Below are positions 18,330 to 26,830 of a DNA stretch of 64,000 nucleotides, one piece after another; within the stretch, counting starts at the first letter, position 1, and each line of letters begins with the position of its first letter. Made by a program: the position numbers and the translations under genes. The notes beneath the pieces were generated by a model that was not told the DNA's origin, made no database searches, and was given only the letters and a program-made list of their open reading frames with translations. Origin of the DNA: Pseudomonas sp. ML2-2023-3 (lineage in GTDB: Bacteria; Pseudomonadota; Gammaproteobacteria; Pseudomonadales; Pseudomonadaceae); the NCBI RefSeq assembly GCF_037055275.1, contig NZ_CP146345.1:1-64000 (forward strand). Reading direction: 5' to 3'.

Positions 18330-19162
18330 AGCTGGTCAGCGAATGTCTCGGTGTGTCGCGCTCCCAATTAACGGTTCGAATCAAGCAATCGGTTTCGCCC
18401 ACAGTACGGCGACCTCGGCTCGTCAACGATACGGAGTTGGTCGCCGAGATTAAGCAGCAAGTGAGTGAGTTGCCGAGCTATGGCTACCGTCGGGTTTGGG
18501 GTTTGCTTCGCCGCGAGCGTGAAGTCCAGTCGCTGGCTCCGCTCAATGTGAAACGGGTCTACCGCGTCATGCGTGATCACAATCTGCTGCTAGAACGACG
18601 CATCAAGCAGCCAGGCGTACAGCGCCGGCATGAAGGCCGAATCGCCGTCACTACCAGCGATACCCGCTGGTGCTCGGACGGCTTCGAGTTCCGCTGCGAC
18701 GACGGTGCAAAGTTGAGCGTAACCTTTGCCCTGGACTGCTGTGATCGTGAAGCTATCGGCTGGGTCGCCAGCCCGACGGGCTACAGCGGCGATGACATCC
18801 GAGACTTGATGTTGGAAAGCGTGGAGAAACGTTTTGGCGATCAGCTACCGAGCACGCCGGTGCAATGGTTGAGCGATAACGGCTCGGCCTATATCGCCGA
18901 GCAGACGCGCCTGTTTGCCCGACAAATCGGCTTGCAGCCGGTAACGACGCCGGTACGCAGCCCGCAAAGCAACGGCATGGCGGAGAGCTTCGTGAAGACG
19001 ATCAAGCGTGATTACGTGGCGCACATGCCCAAACCGGATCGAGAAACGGCGTTGTGCAATCTGACGATTGCCTTCGAGCATTATAATGAACAGCATCCGC
19101 ACAGCGCTTTGAAATATCGGTCGCCGCGAGAGTTTAGGCGCTTGGCAGCAGCATCAATTTAA
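18287..19162 (+). CDS. IS2-group OrfB (DDE transposase)
   Basis: The product of about 291 residues starts [20 protein letters not shown], typical of IS2-type OrfB. The DDE triad is visible: Asp in [11 protein letters not shown], Asp in WLSDNGSAY and Glu in [15 protein letters not shown]. It has full length for the family, with no stops or frameshifts inside, so the element is probably active. Confidence 0.93.
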   Translation: MDCALTLVAGGRPVKLVSECLGVSRSQLTVRIKQSVSPTVRRPRLVNDTELVAEIKQQVSELPSYGYRRVWGLLRREREVQSLAPLNVKRVYRVMRDHNLLLERRIKQPGVQRRHEGRIAVTTSDTRWCSDGFEFRCDDGAKLSVTFALDCCDREAIGWVASPTGYSGDDIRDLMLESVEKRFGDQLPSTPVQWLSDNGSAYIAEQTRLFARQIGLQPVTTPVRSPQSNGMAESFVKTIKRDYVAHMPKPDRETALCNLTIAFEHYNEQHPHSALKYRSPREFRRLAAASI

Positions 19163-19411
19163 CGGGGAGTTGGTGTCCGATTTGGTAGGGGCAAGTCCAA
19201 ACACGTGCAAAAGTTTCCCAAACGCAGCCTCCAATAGGTGAGCTTGCGAAGGGTTATCCAGAATGGCACGGCACTGGTCAGGCCCGATAAGTCGCAGCGC
19301 CTCAATTAGAGCTTGGTACTCAGCTTTGTCAAAGCGACTTGCGCCTGCATGCGGGATCTCGGTTTCACCAACAAGCGTGGCTGTAAGGGTTACGAAAGGG
19401 TGGCTACTCAC
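19154..19411 (-). CDS. Hypothetical protein with 3' end replaced by the IS
   Basis: GTG start at 19411 overlaps the end of the preceding gene. The product runs MSSHPFVTLTATLVGETEIP to KLLHVFG and then continues into IS sequence ([13 protein letters not shown]). Removing the IS and one AACAC copy restores a native ending of HVLASPAAS and places the stop a few bases before the ribosome site of the 17836 gene. The insertion therefore altered the last residues and uncoupled a downstream gene. Function unknown. Confidence 0.6.
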   Translation of the reverse strand: MSSHPFVTLTATLVGETEIPHAGASRFDKAEYQALIEALRLIGPDQCRAILDNPSQAHLLEAAFGKLLHVFGLAPTKSDTNSPLN

Positions 19412-19697
19412 GATGATTTTCCATCTCTAGGCTGCGGATCTCAGGACTGGTGCCTGAAGCTCCTTGGCAGCAGTCTGCAGGAGGAAGCTTAACGCTTTTG
19501 TTCTCAGGTAAGGCCCAGACCAATTTTTTCAGCATCGGGTGCCAGCGCAGCTTGTAGCAGTAGCGTCCGTGAAGACGACTGCTTTTGGTTCCAACGACCT
19601 CTGTGAACTCGTCGCCGGCACGAGCCATTCGCTGGCCATCAAATGGACCGCCGATCACGAGCAGCTTTTGGCTCTCATCCCTCGACATGTGATTCAT
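19404..19697 (-). CDS. Hypothetical protein (97 aa)
   Basis: The soluble protein begins MNHMSRDESQKLLVIGGPFD, continues with GQRMARAGDEFTEVV and has a Cys pair near the C-terminus (ADCCQGASGT). Its stop overlaps the start of the 19411 gene and its start lies inside the end of the upstream membrane-protein gene, so the three look co-translated. ATG 19688 is an alternative start. No family recognised. Confidence 0.5.
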   Translation of the reverse strand: MNHMSRDESQKLLVIGGPFDGQRMARAGDEFTEVVGTKSSRLHGRYCYKLRWHPMLKKLVWALPENKSVKLPPADCCQGASGTSPEIRSLEMENHRE

Positions 19698-19872
19698 TCG
19701 TTTTGAATGATTCAACGACAGAGACAAACATGTCCGTAAACAACAACACAGTCGATATGCACAGGAAACCAAACCCCAGTTGGCTCACCCAATGCAAACC
19801 CGTCTGCAGACCGGTTTCAAGCAAGCAAATTGCAAAAACCAGAAAAAGCACCATCGCTATAGTCAATTTCAT
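19675..19872 (-). CDS. Small two-helix membrane protein (65 aa)
   Basis: The peptide begins MKLTIAMVLFLVFAICLLET and has two hydrophobic helices (about residues 3-20 and 30-50). AAGGA lies seven bases before the ATG at 19872; a second ATG at 19878 is in frame. It overlaps the next gene on the - strand by 23 bases. Function unknown. Confidence 0.5.
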   Translation of the reverse strand: MKLTIAMVLFLVFAICLLETGLQTGLHWVSQLGFGFLCISTVLLFTDMFVSVVESFKTNESHVEG

Positions 19873-19923
19873 ATTCATTCCTTTGGAAAAGCGGACACTC
19901 GTAAATGGTGGTCCTTATACCTC

Positions 19924-19945
19924 AAAACCCCGCGAATGCAGGGTT
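19924..19945 (-). terminator. Rho-independent terminator, - strand
   Basis: Read on the - strand, AACCCTGC-ATTC-GCGGGGTT forms an 8-bp stem with one mismatch and is followed by TTTT. It lies between the gene at 19967 and the small membrane protein at 19872. Confidence 0.6.
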
Positions 19946-19966
19946 CTTAGAGTCATCTTTGAGCTG

Positions 19967-20245
19967 TCAGTACCAACGCCGTGTCGGACCTGGCTGAAGG
20001 CTATCTGGTCCAGTATTGACCTGCTCTATTGAGGCTTTGATATCAACACAGCACCTGTCATTCACAATCCACTGAGGGACCTCCAACACAGCTTGCAGCT
20101 CTTTAGTCTGCTCAGTTGCGTACGAAAGAACGTCTTCGAGGCTCGAAAAATGCCCATTTTCAAGAGCAATTTTCAGGTCGCAGATCTCGTACATCCGGCC
20201 AGCCATTTCACGCTTATCCTCAGCGTCTGGGGTCATGAGTCTCAT
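19967..20245 (-). CDS. Hypothetical protein (92 aa)
   Basis: The product starts MRLMTPDAEDKREMAGRMYE, is helical and acidic in the middle (ENGHFSSLEDVLSYATEQTK) and has a paired Cys (DRCCVDIK). The ATG at 20245 is chosen because GGAGAG lies nine bases upstream; longer in-frame forms exist. A terminator follows at 19924. No family recognised. Confidence 0.5.
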   Translation of the reverse strand: MRLMTPDAEDKREMAGRMYEICDLKIALENGHFSSLEDVLSYATEQTKELQAVLEVPQWIVNDRCCVDIKASIEQVNTGPDSLQPGPTRRWY

Positions 20246-20334
20246 CGTAAAATATCTCTCCGTATGGCGCATTACACGTTGCTTGTCAGCGGTGAACCGA
20301 GGAGAGGGGCACCGCTGACGTGGGTAAAGGTTGG

Positions 20335-20595
20335 TCAAGCTGCTGACGGCCCCTCGCGCACGCTGAGCCTGGACACCAGTATCAGCGGGTCGGGTAATGA
20401 ATGTTCATCCCGAACCAAGAGCGTTTTCCTCTGGGAGAATTCAGCCATGATCAGGTTTCGCTTTTTCAACATAGACGTGATGCTGGATTGAGTAACTTGG
20501 ATCGTCTTTCCGTTGCAAGGAATCAGCAGGGACTCACCTGGTAGAAGCTCTGCAAGAGCTTGCGAAATATTGCCGCAGGGTATTTTCAAAGTCAT
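20335..20595 (-). CDS. Hypothetical small protein, possible DNA-binding (86 aa)
   Basis: The peptide begins MTLKIPCGNISQALAELLPG and contains a segment that could form a helix-turn-helix (TQSSITSMLKKRNLIMAEFS). TAGGAGCG precedes the ATG at 20595. It stands alone between short intergenic stretches. The DNA-binding suggestion is weak and rests only on that segment. Confidence 0.4.
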   Translation of the reverse strand: MTLKIPCGNISQALAELLPGESLLIPCNGKTIQVTQSSITSMLKKRNLIMAEFSQRKTLLVRDEHSLPDPLILVSRLSVREGPSAA

Positions 20596-20650
20596 GTAAC
20601 GCTCCTAGACATCGCAGATCCGGGGTAGCCGCCCCGCCTGTAAATTAATG

Positions 20651-20688
20651 CGTACGTACGTACATACGTACATACGTACATACGTATA
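20651..20688. repeat. Short tandem repeat of an 8-bp TACATACG unit
   Basis: About four and a half copies of TACATACG/CGTACGTA-like units run without interruption upstream of the genes at 20595. The unit is nearly self-complementary (TACGTA core). It may be a slippage tract or binding-site array; nothing else is seen in this gap. Confidence 0.7.
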
Positions 20689-20916
20689 TTAGGCTTTCGC
20701 CTTCAGCTTGTCACCAAAAAAGATGTCGATCAGGAGCCGGGTGCCCAAAGCTACAAAAGCGCAATGGAGGCTCGACTCCATCAAGCCGCGCTCAAGCTCC
20801 CTCCCGCTAAATTGCAATGCCATCCCATAGAAAATGAGGCCGAAGATTACAATGTAGGCCACGGCCATGCTGAGGCGGCGGATAGTGCGGATCAGGTTCA
20901 ACACAACTGGGGTCAT
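20689..20916 (-). CDS. Small membrane protein (75 aa)
   Basis: The protein has two hydrophobic helices (AVAYIVIFGLIFYGMALQF and a second at about residues 50-66) and a basic C-terminus (GDKLKAKA). It is the last gene of the - strand run headed by the transglycosylase at 28364 and lies 15 bases after the HerA-like ATPase gene. The position suggests a partner of that ATPase or the coupling protein, by inference only. Confidence 0.5.
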   Translation of the reverse strand: MTPVVLNLIRTIRRLSMAVAYIVIFGLIFYGMALQFSGRELERGLMESSLHCAFVALGTRLLIDIFFGDKLKAKA

Positions 20917-20931
20917 GGCGACTTCGCTCGT

Positions 20932-22302
20932 TTAGAAGTGAATTTGGCGGAAATTTGCGATCTGTCCTTTTTCAAGCATGCGTACCGCACCGCTTGTTTG
21001 TGGACGAAGGTACTTCAAGTCTTTGATATCGATTTTCAGCTTCCGCGCAGCCTCGTCCCAGTCAGCGGTAGCCAGATTCAGTAACAGAAGGGTGCCAGCG
21101 TTCTTGATAAAGTCTGAACTGAAATGAGCAGGCGACTGTCCCGCCAGAAGTATTGCAAGGCCGAATTTACGCATCTCAGTGACGACCACGTTGATCGGAT
21201 TTGAGGCGTCTTCGTCATTGAATTTTTTGGACTCGTCCAGGACGATCAACCGACGCAGTTTTCCGTGGGACTCCCCACGCTGCATCATCTCCCGGATGAT
21301 CGCGCGCATCCGGAATCTGACAAACATCTTCAACTCATCCTCGGACTGCGCAAGGGGTTTGATGTTGTGCCGGCGAATCCGCGCATTGCCGAAAGGGGGC
21401 GGATTGGGATTGAAAATCCCGGTCGCGATCAGGTTTTCCAGTCGAGTAATGACGCTTAGCATCACATCCTTGCTGTGGTACTTCATCGCGTCATCGAATT
21501 CTCGCCCTGTTTGCAGGTTGTTCAAGAACGTTTGGTGTGCCTCCGTCGCTTTGATTTTCGACGTGTCGAGACGCTTCTCCAGGGCTTCAATATCCCCATC
21601 GCCATTACGACCTTGCGACTTGGCCAAGTCCGCCCGGCGCTTGTTCATTGCAGCCATTGTTCTGCAGTAGTCCTCAAAGCAGCTCAATGCCTGTTTGCCG
21701 TCGTCCTGGTCGTCTATCCCCATCCAGAGGGCTCGCAACTTGCGTTTGGCCAGCCGCACAACATCGGAGAGGGTAGGGTAGACGGCTTTCAGATCTGCCC
21801 AGCGCTTGTGTTTGATGATGTCTTTGATTTCGTCATCGGAGGCTTCTCGACGCTGCCAAGTATGTGGCTTATCCACATAGATCCCGCGGGCTGCGTAAGC
21901 GTCGGTGAGCAGGTGGCGCAGAACCCCTTCCTGGTTGCCACCAAGCTTTCGGGATGTGCTGTTCATAGCTTCAATCACATCATTCACAGCCCTACGCACG
22001 CCCCCGTAGTGGGGGTCTGTGTTCAACACCAGTGGGTTAAACCCATAGCGTGTCGCTTCGCTGAAAAGGACAGTTTCTGCACCTGGTATCTCGATGTCAC
22101 CGTGATAGTCGAAGATGTCGATTTCCACCTGCTCATCCATGTTGGTGACGAACTCCCGGATCCAGTGCGTCTTGCCTGCTCCGGAGGTTCCTGCAACACC
22201 GACGTGATGATTCGACACTGCATCAGGACGCCAATAAATAGGAAGTTCCACCTGGTCCTTGGTGTATTTCCAAAAGTCGTTGCCCAGCTTGATTGCTGTC
22301 AT
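20932..22302 (-). CDS. HerA/VirB4-like P-loop ATPase of the transfer region
   Basis: The 456-residue protein has Walker A GTSGAGKT at about residues 38-45, a DFDYHGDIEI-type motif after it (IDIFDYHGDIE), Walker B LIVLDESKKF, and LLAGQSPAHF near the C-terminus, the pattern of DUF87/HerA-FtsK-like ATPases. It follows the coupling protein gene by 12 bases in the same operon. This makes it a second DNA-pump-like ATPase beside TrbC/DotL. It could help load plasmid DNA or act on chromosome partition; the exact partner is unknown. Confidence 0.75.
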   Translation of the reverse strand: MTAIKLGNDFWKYTKDQVELPIYWRPDAVSNHHVGVAGTSGAGKTHWIREFVTNMDEQVEIDIFDYHGDIEIPGAETVLFSEATRYGFNPLVLNTDPHYGGVRRAVNDVIEAMNSTSRKLGGNQEGVLRHLLTDAYAARGIYVDKPHTWQRREASDDEIKDIIKHKRWADLKAVYPTLSDVVRLAKRKLRALWMGIDDQDDGKQALSCFEDYCRTMAAMNKRRADLAKSQGRNGDGDIEALEKRLDTSKIKATEAHQTFLNNLQTGREFDDAMKYHSKDVMLSVITRLENLIATGIFNPNPPPFGNARIRRHNIKPLAQSEDELKMFVRFRMRAIIREMMQRGESHGKLRRLIVLDESKKFNDEDASNPINVVVTEMRKFGLAILLAGQSPAHFSSDFIKNAGTLLLLNLATADWDEAARKLKIDIKDLKYLRPQTSGAVRMLEKGQIANFRQIHF

Positions 22303-22314
22303 CGTGCCCCCTTA

Positions 22315-24537
22315 TTAATCATATGCATCTTCTGGAATTTCAAAATCCTCCCCGTCGTCGCCGAGCATTTCCTCGGGTTCAAGATCGGGTTTCGGTTGGT
22401 GAAAATATCCAGTAAGGCCTTGAGCTTCCGCTGCATGAAGCGCTTTTCTAGCCGCTTGGAATAACGCGATGCCACGCTGTTCAGCGGGCACGTCGAAACG
22501 CTGAATGCTGTCCAGGTGCCGCGCAGTTGCCACAACCTGATCGAGGATCGGGTCTTCGAGGGCTGGGTAGTAGGGTTTCTCGACCCGGCGAAGCTGGGCC
22601 GCGATGTAGTCGACAGAGTGGGTATCCTGCTTACTGATGCGCTCAGCACTTTGTGGCAGTCGGCTGAATTCCGGCCGCTCGACCTGCAGGAATCGGTTGA
22701 TACGGGCAGAAAGTTTGCTGGTTTTCTTGTGATCGTCGGGGATGTAGAAGCTTGATGCTGGGATTACAGCATCTTTAAAAATCAGCATTCCCTCACCAGC
22801 CTGCAGTTTTTTCAGCTCCCCAAGCTCGATCTTGTTTCGTCGCTCGATGTTCGCTGCACCCTGCGCTTGGTAGGCACCACCGGTGTTCTGGTCGTAGCCG
22901 GTGAGCACGCTGTAGTAAGCCTCTCCACCGGCCTTGCGAATGTAATCGTACGTGTCCTCTGGGTCTTCCAAGGCCAGCACCCATTTCACTTTGGTGTTGG
23001 CAAGCATGGAAGGTGCCTCGTCGGCAGCCTCGCCTCGTTTAAGGCCCTGAATATCCTGCACGGCGGCGACCATCATGAAGCCAAGGCTTCGCGCTTGAGC
23101 AAACATTACTGCGATGCCTGCAGCGAAGTAATAGGCCAACTCATCGCTGATGATCAGGTACGGATTAGGGGCATTTGTAGCTTTGGTATCCAGGACGTCT
23201 GCCCGAGTACCTTCTAAGCGGTAGCCAAGATTTTGGGCCATCATCAGCCGGATTGATGAAATGTACAGCTTGCCCAGCGATGCTGCCTCGGACGCAGATT
23301 TTTCGAGAGTCGGGATCATGACTGCGATCAGCCGGTCGTTGAGGAGGACATCGAGCATGTCAATTTCCGGGAATTTGTCCGCAAAAATATGACCGTACGT
23401 GTCCATCATCATCGACAGAGTGCGAGCAAACTGGCCGGTCAAATAACCATGCTGGTTGAACACCTCTGCATCCCACTTCGATGGATCACCAGCGAGTTGT
23501 GGGTTGAAACCTGGTAGGCCGGTTTCAAAGTAGGCTTTGATCGGCAGGTAGGCCAGCTCAGGGATCAGCCCTTGCTGGCCCTCGATGTAAAATTGGACAA
23601 GGTTTTGAAGTGCCAGGTAATGACGGATCACCCCGATGGAGATTTCAAGTTCCCCTTTGGCGCGCTTGTAACAGAGCGTACGCAGCAGCGCATCGATCAT
23701 GTTGAGAGCTTTTTGCTGCCATTGAGCGCCGTCACCGCTGGCTACGGGTAGCAAGGAAGCCATCAGCTGCAGGAGGAAGTCAGCCGCAGCGTCCCCGAAA
23801 GGGTTCATGGAGTTCGATTGAGGCTGATTCATTGCATGAAGACCAGACTCCCTGGCCACCATGTGTTCGAAGGGATCCATACCGCCTGTAAGGTAGTTGA
23901 GGATGAGGAAATCGTCCTCTCGGCCATGCCTGCGAGCTAGCGACCAGAGACAGAAGGCAAGATTTGAGTCAGCTTTACCGTCCCCGTACGACGCTCCAGT
24001 TCCCCAGCAGATGGCGTTGTAGTACATGCCCATCAGGGTTTCACTTTTGCCCGAGCCCGTGGTGCCTGGCAAAAACAGGTGGGTACGACAATCGGAGTTG
24101 TTGAGCCAAAGCTCCCGGCCTTCATCAGCGCTCGCTGCAATTCCGTCCGTATTCGGGGTACGGAGAAAACCGAGGTACATGATGCCCCCAGCAGCTAAGA
24201 GCCTGCGAAAAAGCCGCGACTTTGTGAGCAAGCCCCAAAGAAAGTTTTCCTCTACCAGCTCCTCGTAATAATCCGTTCGATCCAAGCCGCCAATGTCTTT
24301 GGGCATGCGGATAGGCATGCGAAATTTCTGGTCCTTAAAGGCCATGATTAGCATGGACAAGAAGAGGATCCAGACCGGCCACAAGACTGGCTGATAGAAC
24401 AGCAGGCCAGCTATGGCTAAAAGTGCAAGCTTGAAGTTGTTCGGGCGATACAGTGCAACATTGAACCTGGTCCAAGAGCTGCGCACGTCCCTTGATATGC
24501 GGCCAGGCTTGATCTCGTGTTGTGAGTCGAGAGACAT
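22315..24537 (-). CDS. trbC: TrbC/DotL (IcmO)-like VirD4-type coupling protein
   Basis: The 740-residue protein has two N-terminal transmembrane helices (about residues 35-65), Walker A GTTGSGKS at about 158-165 and Walker B YLIISDELAYYF, then a C-terminal tail rich in acidic residues (LEPEEMLGDDGEDFEIPEDA). This is the type IV coupling protein that hands the relaxase-DNA complex to the channel; the IncI version is TrbC and the Legionella version DotL. It is flanked by a primase and a HerA-like ATPase. The acidic tail may bind adaptor proteins, as DotL's C-terminus does. Confidence 0.88.
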   Translation of the reverse strand: MSLDSQHEIKPGRISRDVRSSWTRFNVALYRPNNFKLALLAIAGLLFYQPVLWPVWILFLSMLIMAFKDQKFRMPIRMPKDIGGLDRTDYYEELVEENFLWGLLTKSRLFRRLLAAGGIMYLGFLRTPNTDGIAASADEGRELWLNNSDCRTHLFLPGTTGSGKSETLMGMYYNAICWGTGASYGDGKADSNLAFCLWSLARRHGREDDFLILNYLTGGMDPFEHMVARESGLHAMNQPQSNSMNPFGDAAADFLLQLMASLLPVASGDGAQWQQKALNMIDALLRTLCYKRAKGELEISIGVIRHYLALQNLVQFYIEGQQGLIPELAYLPIKAYFETGLPGFNPQLAGDPSKWDAEVFNQHGYLTGQFARTLSMMMDTYGHIFADKFPEIDMLDVLLNDRLIAVMIPTLEKSASEAASLGKLYISSIRLMMAQNLGYRLEGTRADVLDTKATNAPNPYLIISDELAYYFAAGIAVMFAQARSLGFMMVAAVQDIQGLKRGEAADEAPSMLANTKVKWVLALEDPEDTYDYIRKAGGEAYYSVLTGYDQNTGGAYQAQGAANIERRNKIELGELKKLQAGEGMLIFKDAVIPASSFYIPDDHKKTSKLSARINRFLQVERPEFSRLPQSAERISKQDTHSVDYIAAQLRRVEKPYYPALEDPILDQVVATARHLDSIQRFDVPAEQRGIALFQAARKALHAAEAQGLTGYFHQPKPDLEPEEMLGDDGEDFEIPEDAYD

Positions 24538-24548
24538 TTGGTGATCTC

Positions 24549-25835
24549 CTAGGCGGGCAACGCCATACCGATCGTTCTTTCGAACTGAGCGGTAAGAGCT
24601 TGTTTGTAGAGGGTTGCCTCACGGACGCGGGCGAGTATTTTGCGTGCCTTTTCAGCAGCGCGGACCTGCGATTCTGGTACGTCCATATCCAAGCCGTGCT
24701 TCACGTAGTCGGCCAAAAACCTGCTCAATGGATATGCTGTAGCCAATGCATCGTTCCATGCATCAAGCCCATGCGAAGCGATCAGCTGATCGGGGTCGCT
24801 GCCCTCGGGTAGAAAAAGGAACTGGGCTGTTTTACCGTCGCGGATTTCCTCTAAAACAACTGCAGAGGCTCGTAACGCAGCAGATCGGCCAGGCTTATCC
24901 CCATCGAAGGCAAATGTCACGGTGTCGGCATTGCTGAATAGCCGTCTTGCCTGAGTATTTGTAAGGGCGGTCCCCATGGGGGCCACCACTCTGCAGTCAC
25001 CGGCCTGGTGAGCCGTGAGCACATCGAAATAGCCTTCAACGACGATAGCGTGCCGAGCGCTACGAATTGCCGACTTGGCGACGTTCAACGCATACAACTC
25101 GTTGCCTTTATGAAAAAGCTCAGTTTCAGGCGAATTCAGGTACTTGGGTGTTCGGTCGGGCTTTTCGATCATGGAACGTCCTGCAAACCCGATCAAAGCA
25201 CCGCTTTCGTTGTAGATCGGAATCATGATCCGGTTGCGGAAGCGGTCAAATAGACGACCGTCCTCCGCACGGATGGCCAGCCCGCACTCAATGAGTATTT
25301 CTGGATCGTGACGCTTAGCCAACAGCTCAACGACGCCGGTCGCGACGGTACCCAACTGGTAGGAAGTAATTGTTTCTTCCGAAAGCCTGCGGGTGGTTGT
25401 GAGGTACTGGCGACCTGTGGGACTGCGTTCGATGCCACCCGCGTATAAACGCGACGCGTCTTGCAGGGCTTTGCTTAAAGACGCCAAGCGACTTCGGCGC
25501 ATTTGCGATTCGGCTGAGTCATCAACCTGTGATTCAGGAACCACGATCCCTGAGTCCGACGCCACAGCGGCAACTGCTTCTTGAAAGGGGAGTTTGTGAA
25601 ACTCCATCATCCACTTGATCGCATCGCCTTGTGCGGGGCACCCATAGCACTTGTATGTGTTCCGCTCAGGCGATACCTCAAAAGAGGGTGTTTTCTCTCC
25701 GTGAAAAGGGCAGCACGCCTTAAATGCCTTGCCTGCCTTTTTAAGGGTGATGTCTCTTCCTATGATCCCCACCAGGTCTGCGTCCTCACGCACACGGGCA
25801 AGGAATTCATCGGTGTACCGGATGTACTTGCCCAT
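24549..25835 (-). CDS. DnaG-like primase, short form
   Basis: The protein of about 428 residues has a CHC2 zinc domain (CCPFHGEKTPSFEVSPERN then YKCYGCPAQGDA), the RNA polymerase domain and a TOPRIM fold (VVEGYFDVLTAHQAG, then TFAFDGDKPGRSAALRA). It would prime complementary-strand synthesis in the recipient. Chromosomal DnaG is near 600 residues; the helicase-interaction domain appears missing here. ATG at 25835 follows GTGAGGA. Its place between trbB and the coupling protein suggests co-transfer or co-expression with DNA processing. Confidence 0.88.
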   Translation of the reverse strand: MGKYIRYTDEFLARVREDADLVGIIGRDITLKKAGKAFKACCPFHGEKTPSFEVSPERNTYKCYGCPAQGDAIKWMMEFHKLPFQEAVAAVASDSGIVVPESQVDDSAESQMRRSRLASLSKALQDASRLYAGGIERSPTGRQYLTTTRRLSEETITSYQLGTVATGVVELLAKRHDPEILIECGLAIRAEDGRLFDRFRNRIMIPIYNESGALIGFAGRSMIEKPDRTPKYLNSPETELFHKGNELYALNVAKSAIRSARHAIVVEGYFDVLTAHQAGDCRVVAPMGTALTNTQARRLFSNADTVTFAFDGDKPGRSAALRASAVVLEEIRDGKTAQFLFLPEGSDPDQLIASHGLDAWNDALATAYPLSRFLADYVKHGLDMDVPESQVRAAEKARKILARVREATLYKQALTAQFERTIGMALPA

Positions 25836-25843
25836 GAATATCC

Positions 25844-26830
25844 TCACTGCGCCTTTGTTTGATCCAGCCACTGCGAAATGGCCCGGGCGGTATTCGGAAG
25901 GGTCAGCGGAGTTTGTTCGCCGCTGGTGTTCACCACTGTGGGAGTGCCCAAGAAATTCAGCTTGCGGAATATCTGGTCATTGGCCGATACGGCGGCTTCG
26001 CCTTCGGGGCAAGTCGGTGCGTCGAGGCGATCACCCTTGACGATCTTTTTCCAGTAATTGGCACGGTCTTCAGGTTTAGCGCAAAGCATTTGGGCAATCG
26101 CAGTACTGGACTCAGGCCCGCCGATCACTGATACCGGAAAAAGCTGGATGGTGTAGTCAGCAGCGAGCTTTTCAAGTTCTGGTTCAAAATTGCGGCAATG
26201 TGGGCAAGATGGATCAGAGAACACATAGACAGTCCCTTTACCCCCCTGAGAAAGCTGTACAGCGTATTTACCAGCCTTGGTACCTGCATTGATGGCTTGC
26301 TTGACGATTGATGGGTCAGCAGCTGGTGGAAGCCCGGGGATGTTACCAAGCTGGAGATTCTGAGGCTGTTGTGGCGGTGCAAAGCCAGGCTGCATTGCAC
26401 CTGGGTTGAAAGCAGGCTGCTCATTCACCTGGCCCGATGGTCCAGGTGCAGCTTGCGAAGTGATACCGGTCATTCGGGCCGCGTACATGTTCAAACCGAG
26501 GGCAAAGATCAGACCGAACGCCGGCAGTAAGCCCCACTTAACGGCACCTTTCACACGGCTGAATATCACACGGCGCCGTGAGTAGCGGTCGAGCGCATGT
26601 TGCATTGCTTCAAAAGCATTACCAGCCAGAGCATCGGACCCGAACTCTTCAAGCAAACACTCATGATTTTCCCCTTGTGCAGAGTTGGACCAGAGCAGAC
26701 GTTTTCCATCCAGGCGAACCTGGAGACTGTCGTTCAACGAAAGTGCCGTAACTGCACGGCGCTCGCCGGTAGATCCAAAGTGGACATGGAGAGACGAATC
26801 GTACTGTCGAATTCTGTCGCGATTTTTCAT
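25844..26830 (-). CDS. trbB: TrbB-like thiol-disulfide isomerase (DsbC/thioredoxin fold)
   Basis: The 328-residue protein has a cytoplasmic N-terminal region, one transmembrane helix (about residues 97-115), a Pro/Gln-rich linker and a DsbC-like domain with the redox motif CPHC (FSDPSCPHCRNFEPELEKLA) and a cis-Pro segment FLGTPTVV. IncI plasmids carry the analogous trbB. It likely folds disulfide-bonded channel or pilus proteins in the periplasm. It lies between trbA and the primase and overlaps the trbA stop. Confidence 0.82.
   Translation of the reverse strand: MKNRDRIRQYDSSLHVHFGSTGERRAVTALSLNDSLQVRLDGKRLLWSNSAQGENHECLLEEFGSDALAGNAFEAMQHALDRYSRRRVIFSRVKGAVKWGLLPAFGLIFALGLNMYAARMTGITSQAAPGPSGQVNEQPAFNPGAMQPGFAPPQQPQNLQLGNIPGLPPAADPSIVKQAINAGTKAGKYAVQLSQGGKGTVYVFSDPSCPHCRNFEPELEKLAADYTIQLFPVSVIGGPESSTAIAQMLCAKPEDRANYWKKIVKGDRLDAPTCPEGEAAVSANDQIFRKLNFLGTPTVVNTSGEQTPLTLPNTARAISQWLDQTKAQ

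Larger units (their letters stand above)
17873..19199 (+). mobile_element. Intact IS3-family (IS2-group) insertion sequence, 1327 bp
   Basis: The element has imperfect terminal inverted repeats of about 41 bp. The left end starts TGAACGAGCCCC and the right end, read inward on the - strand, starts TGGACTTGCCCC; both continue to GGACACC and a CCCC-TTAA block. It encodes orfA and orfB in overlapping -1 frames. Direct duplications of AACAC flank it (17868-17872 and 19200-19204), so it transposed here without later rearrangement. The insertion replaced the last codons of the gene at 19154-19411. Confidence 0.92.

Noticed and set aside
20651..20688. Replication origin iterons
   Set aside because: Units are only 8 bp and about four in number, without a replication gene or AT-rich region nearby.
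21475..22464. Long + strand frame (329 codons) opposite the HerA-like ATPase
   Set aside because: It has no ribosome site, spans two real genes on the other strand and contains no recognisable motif.
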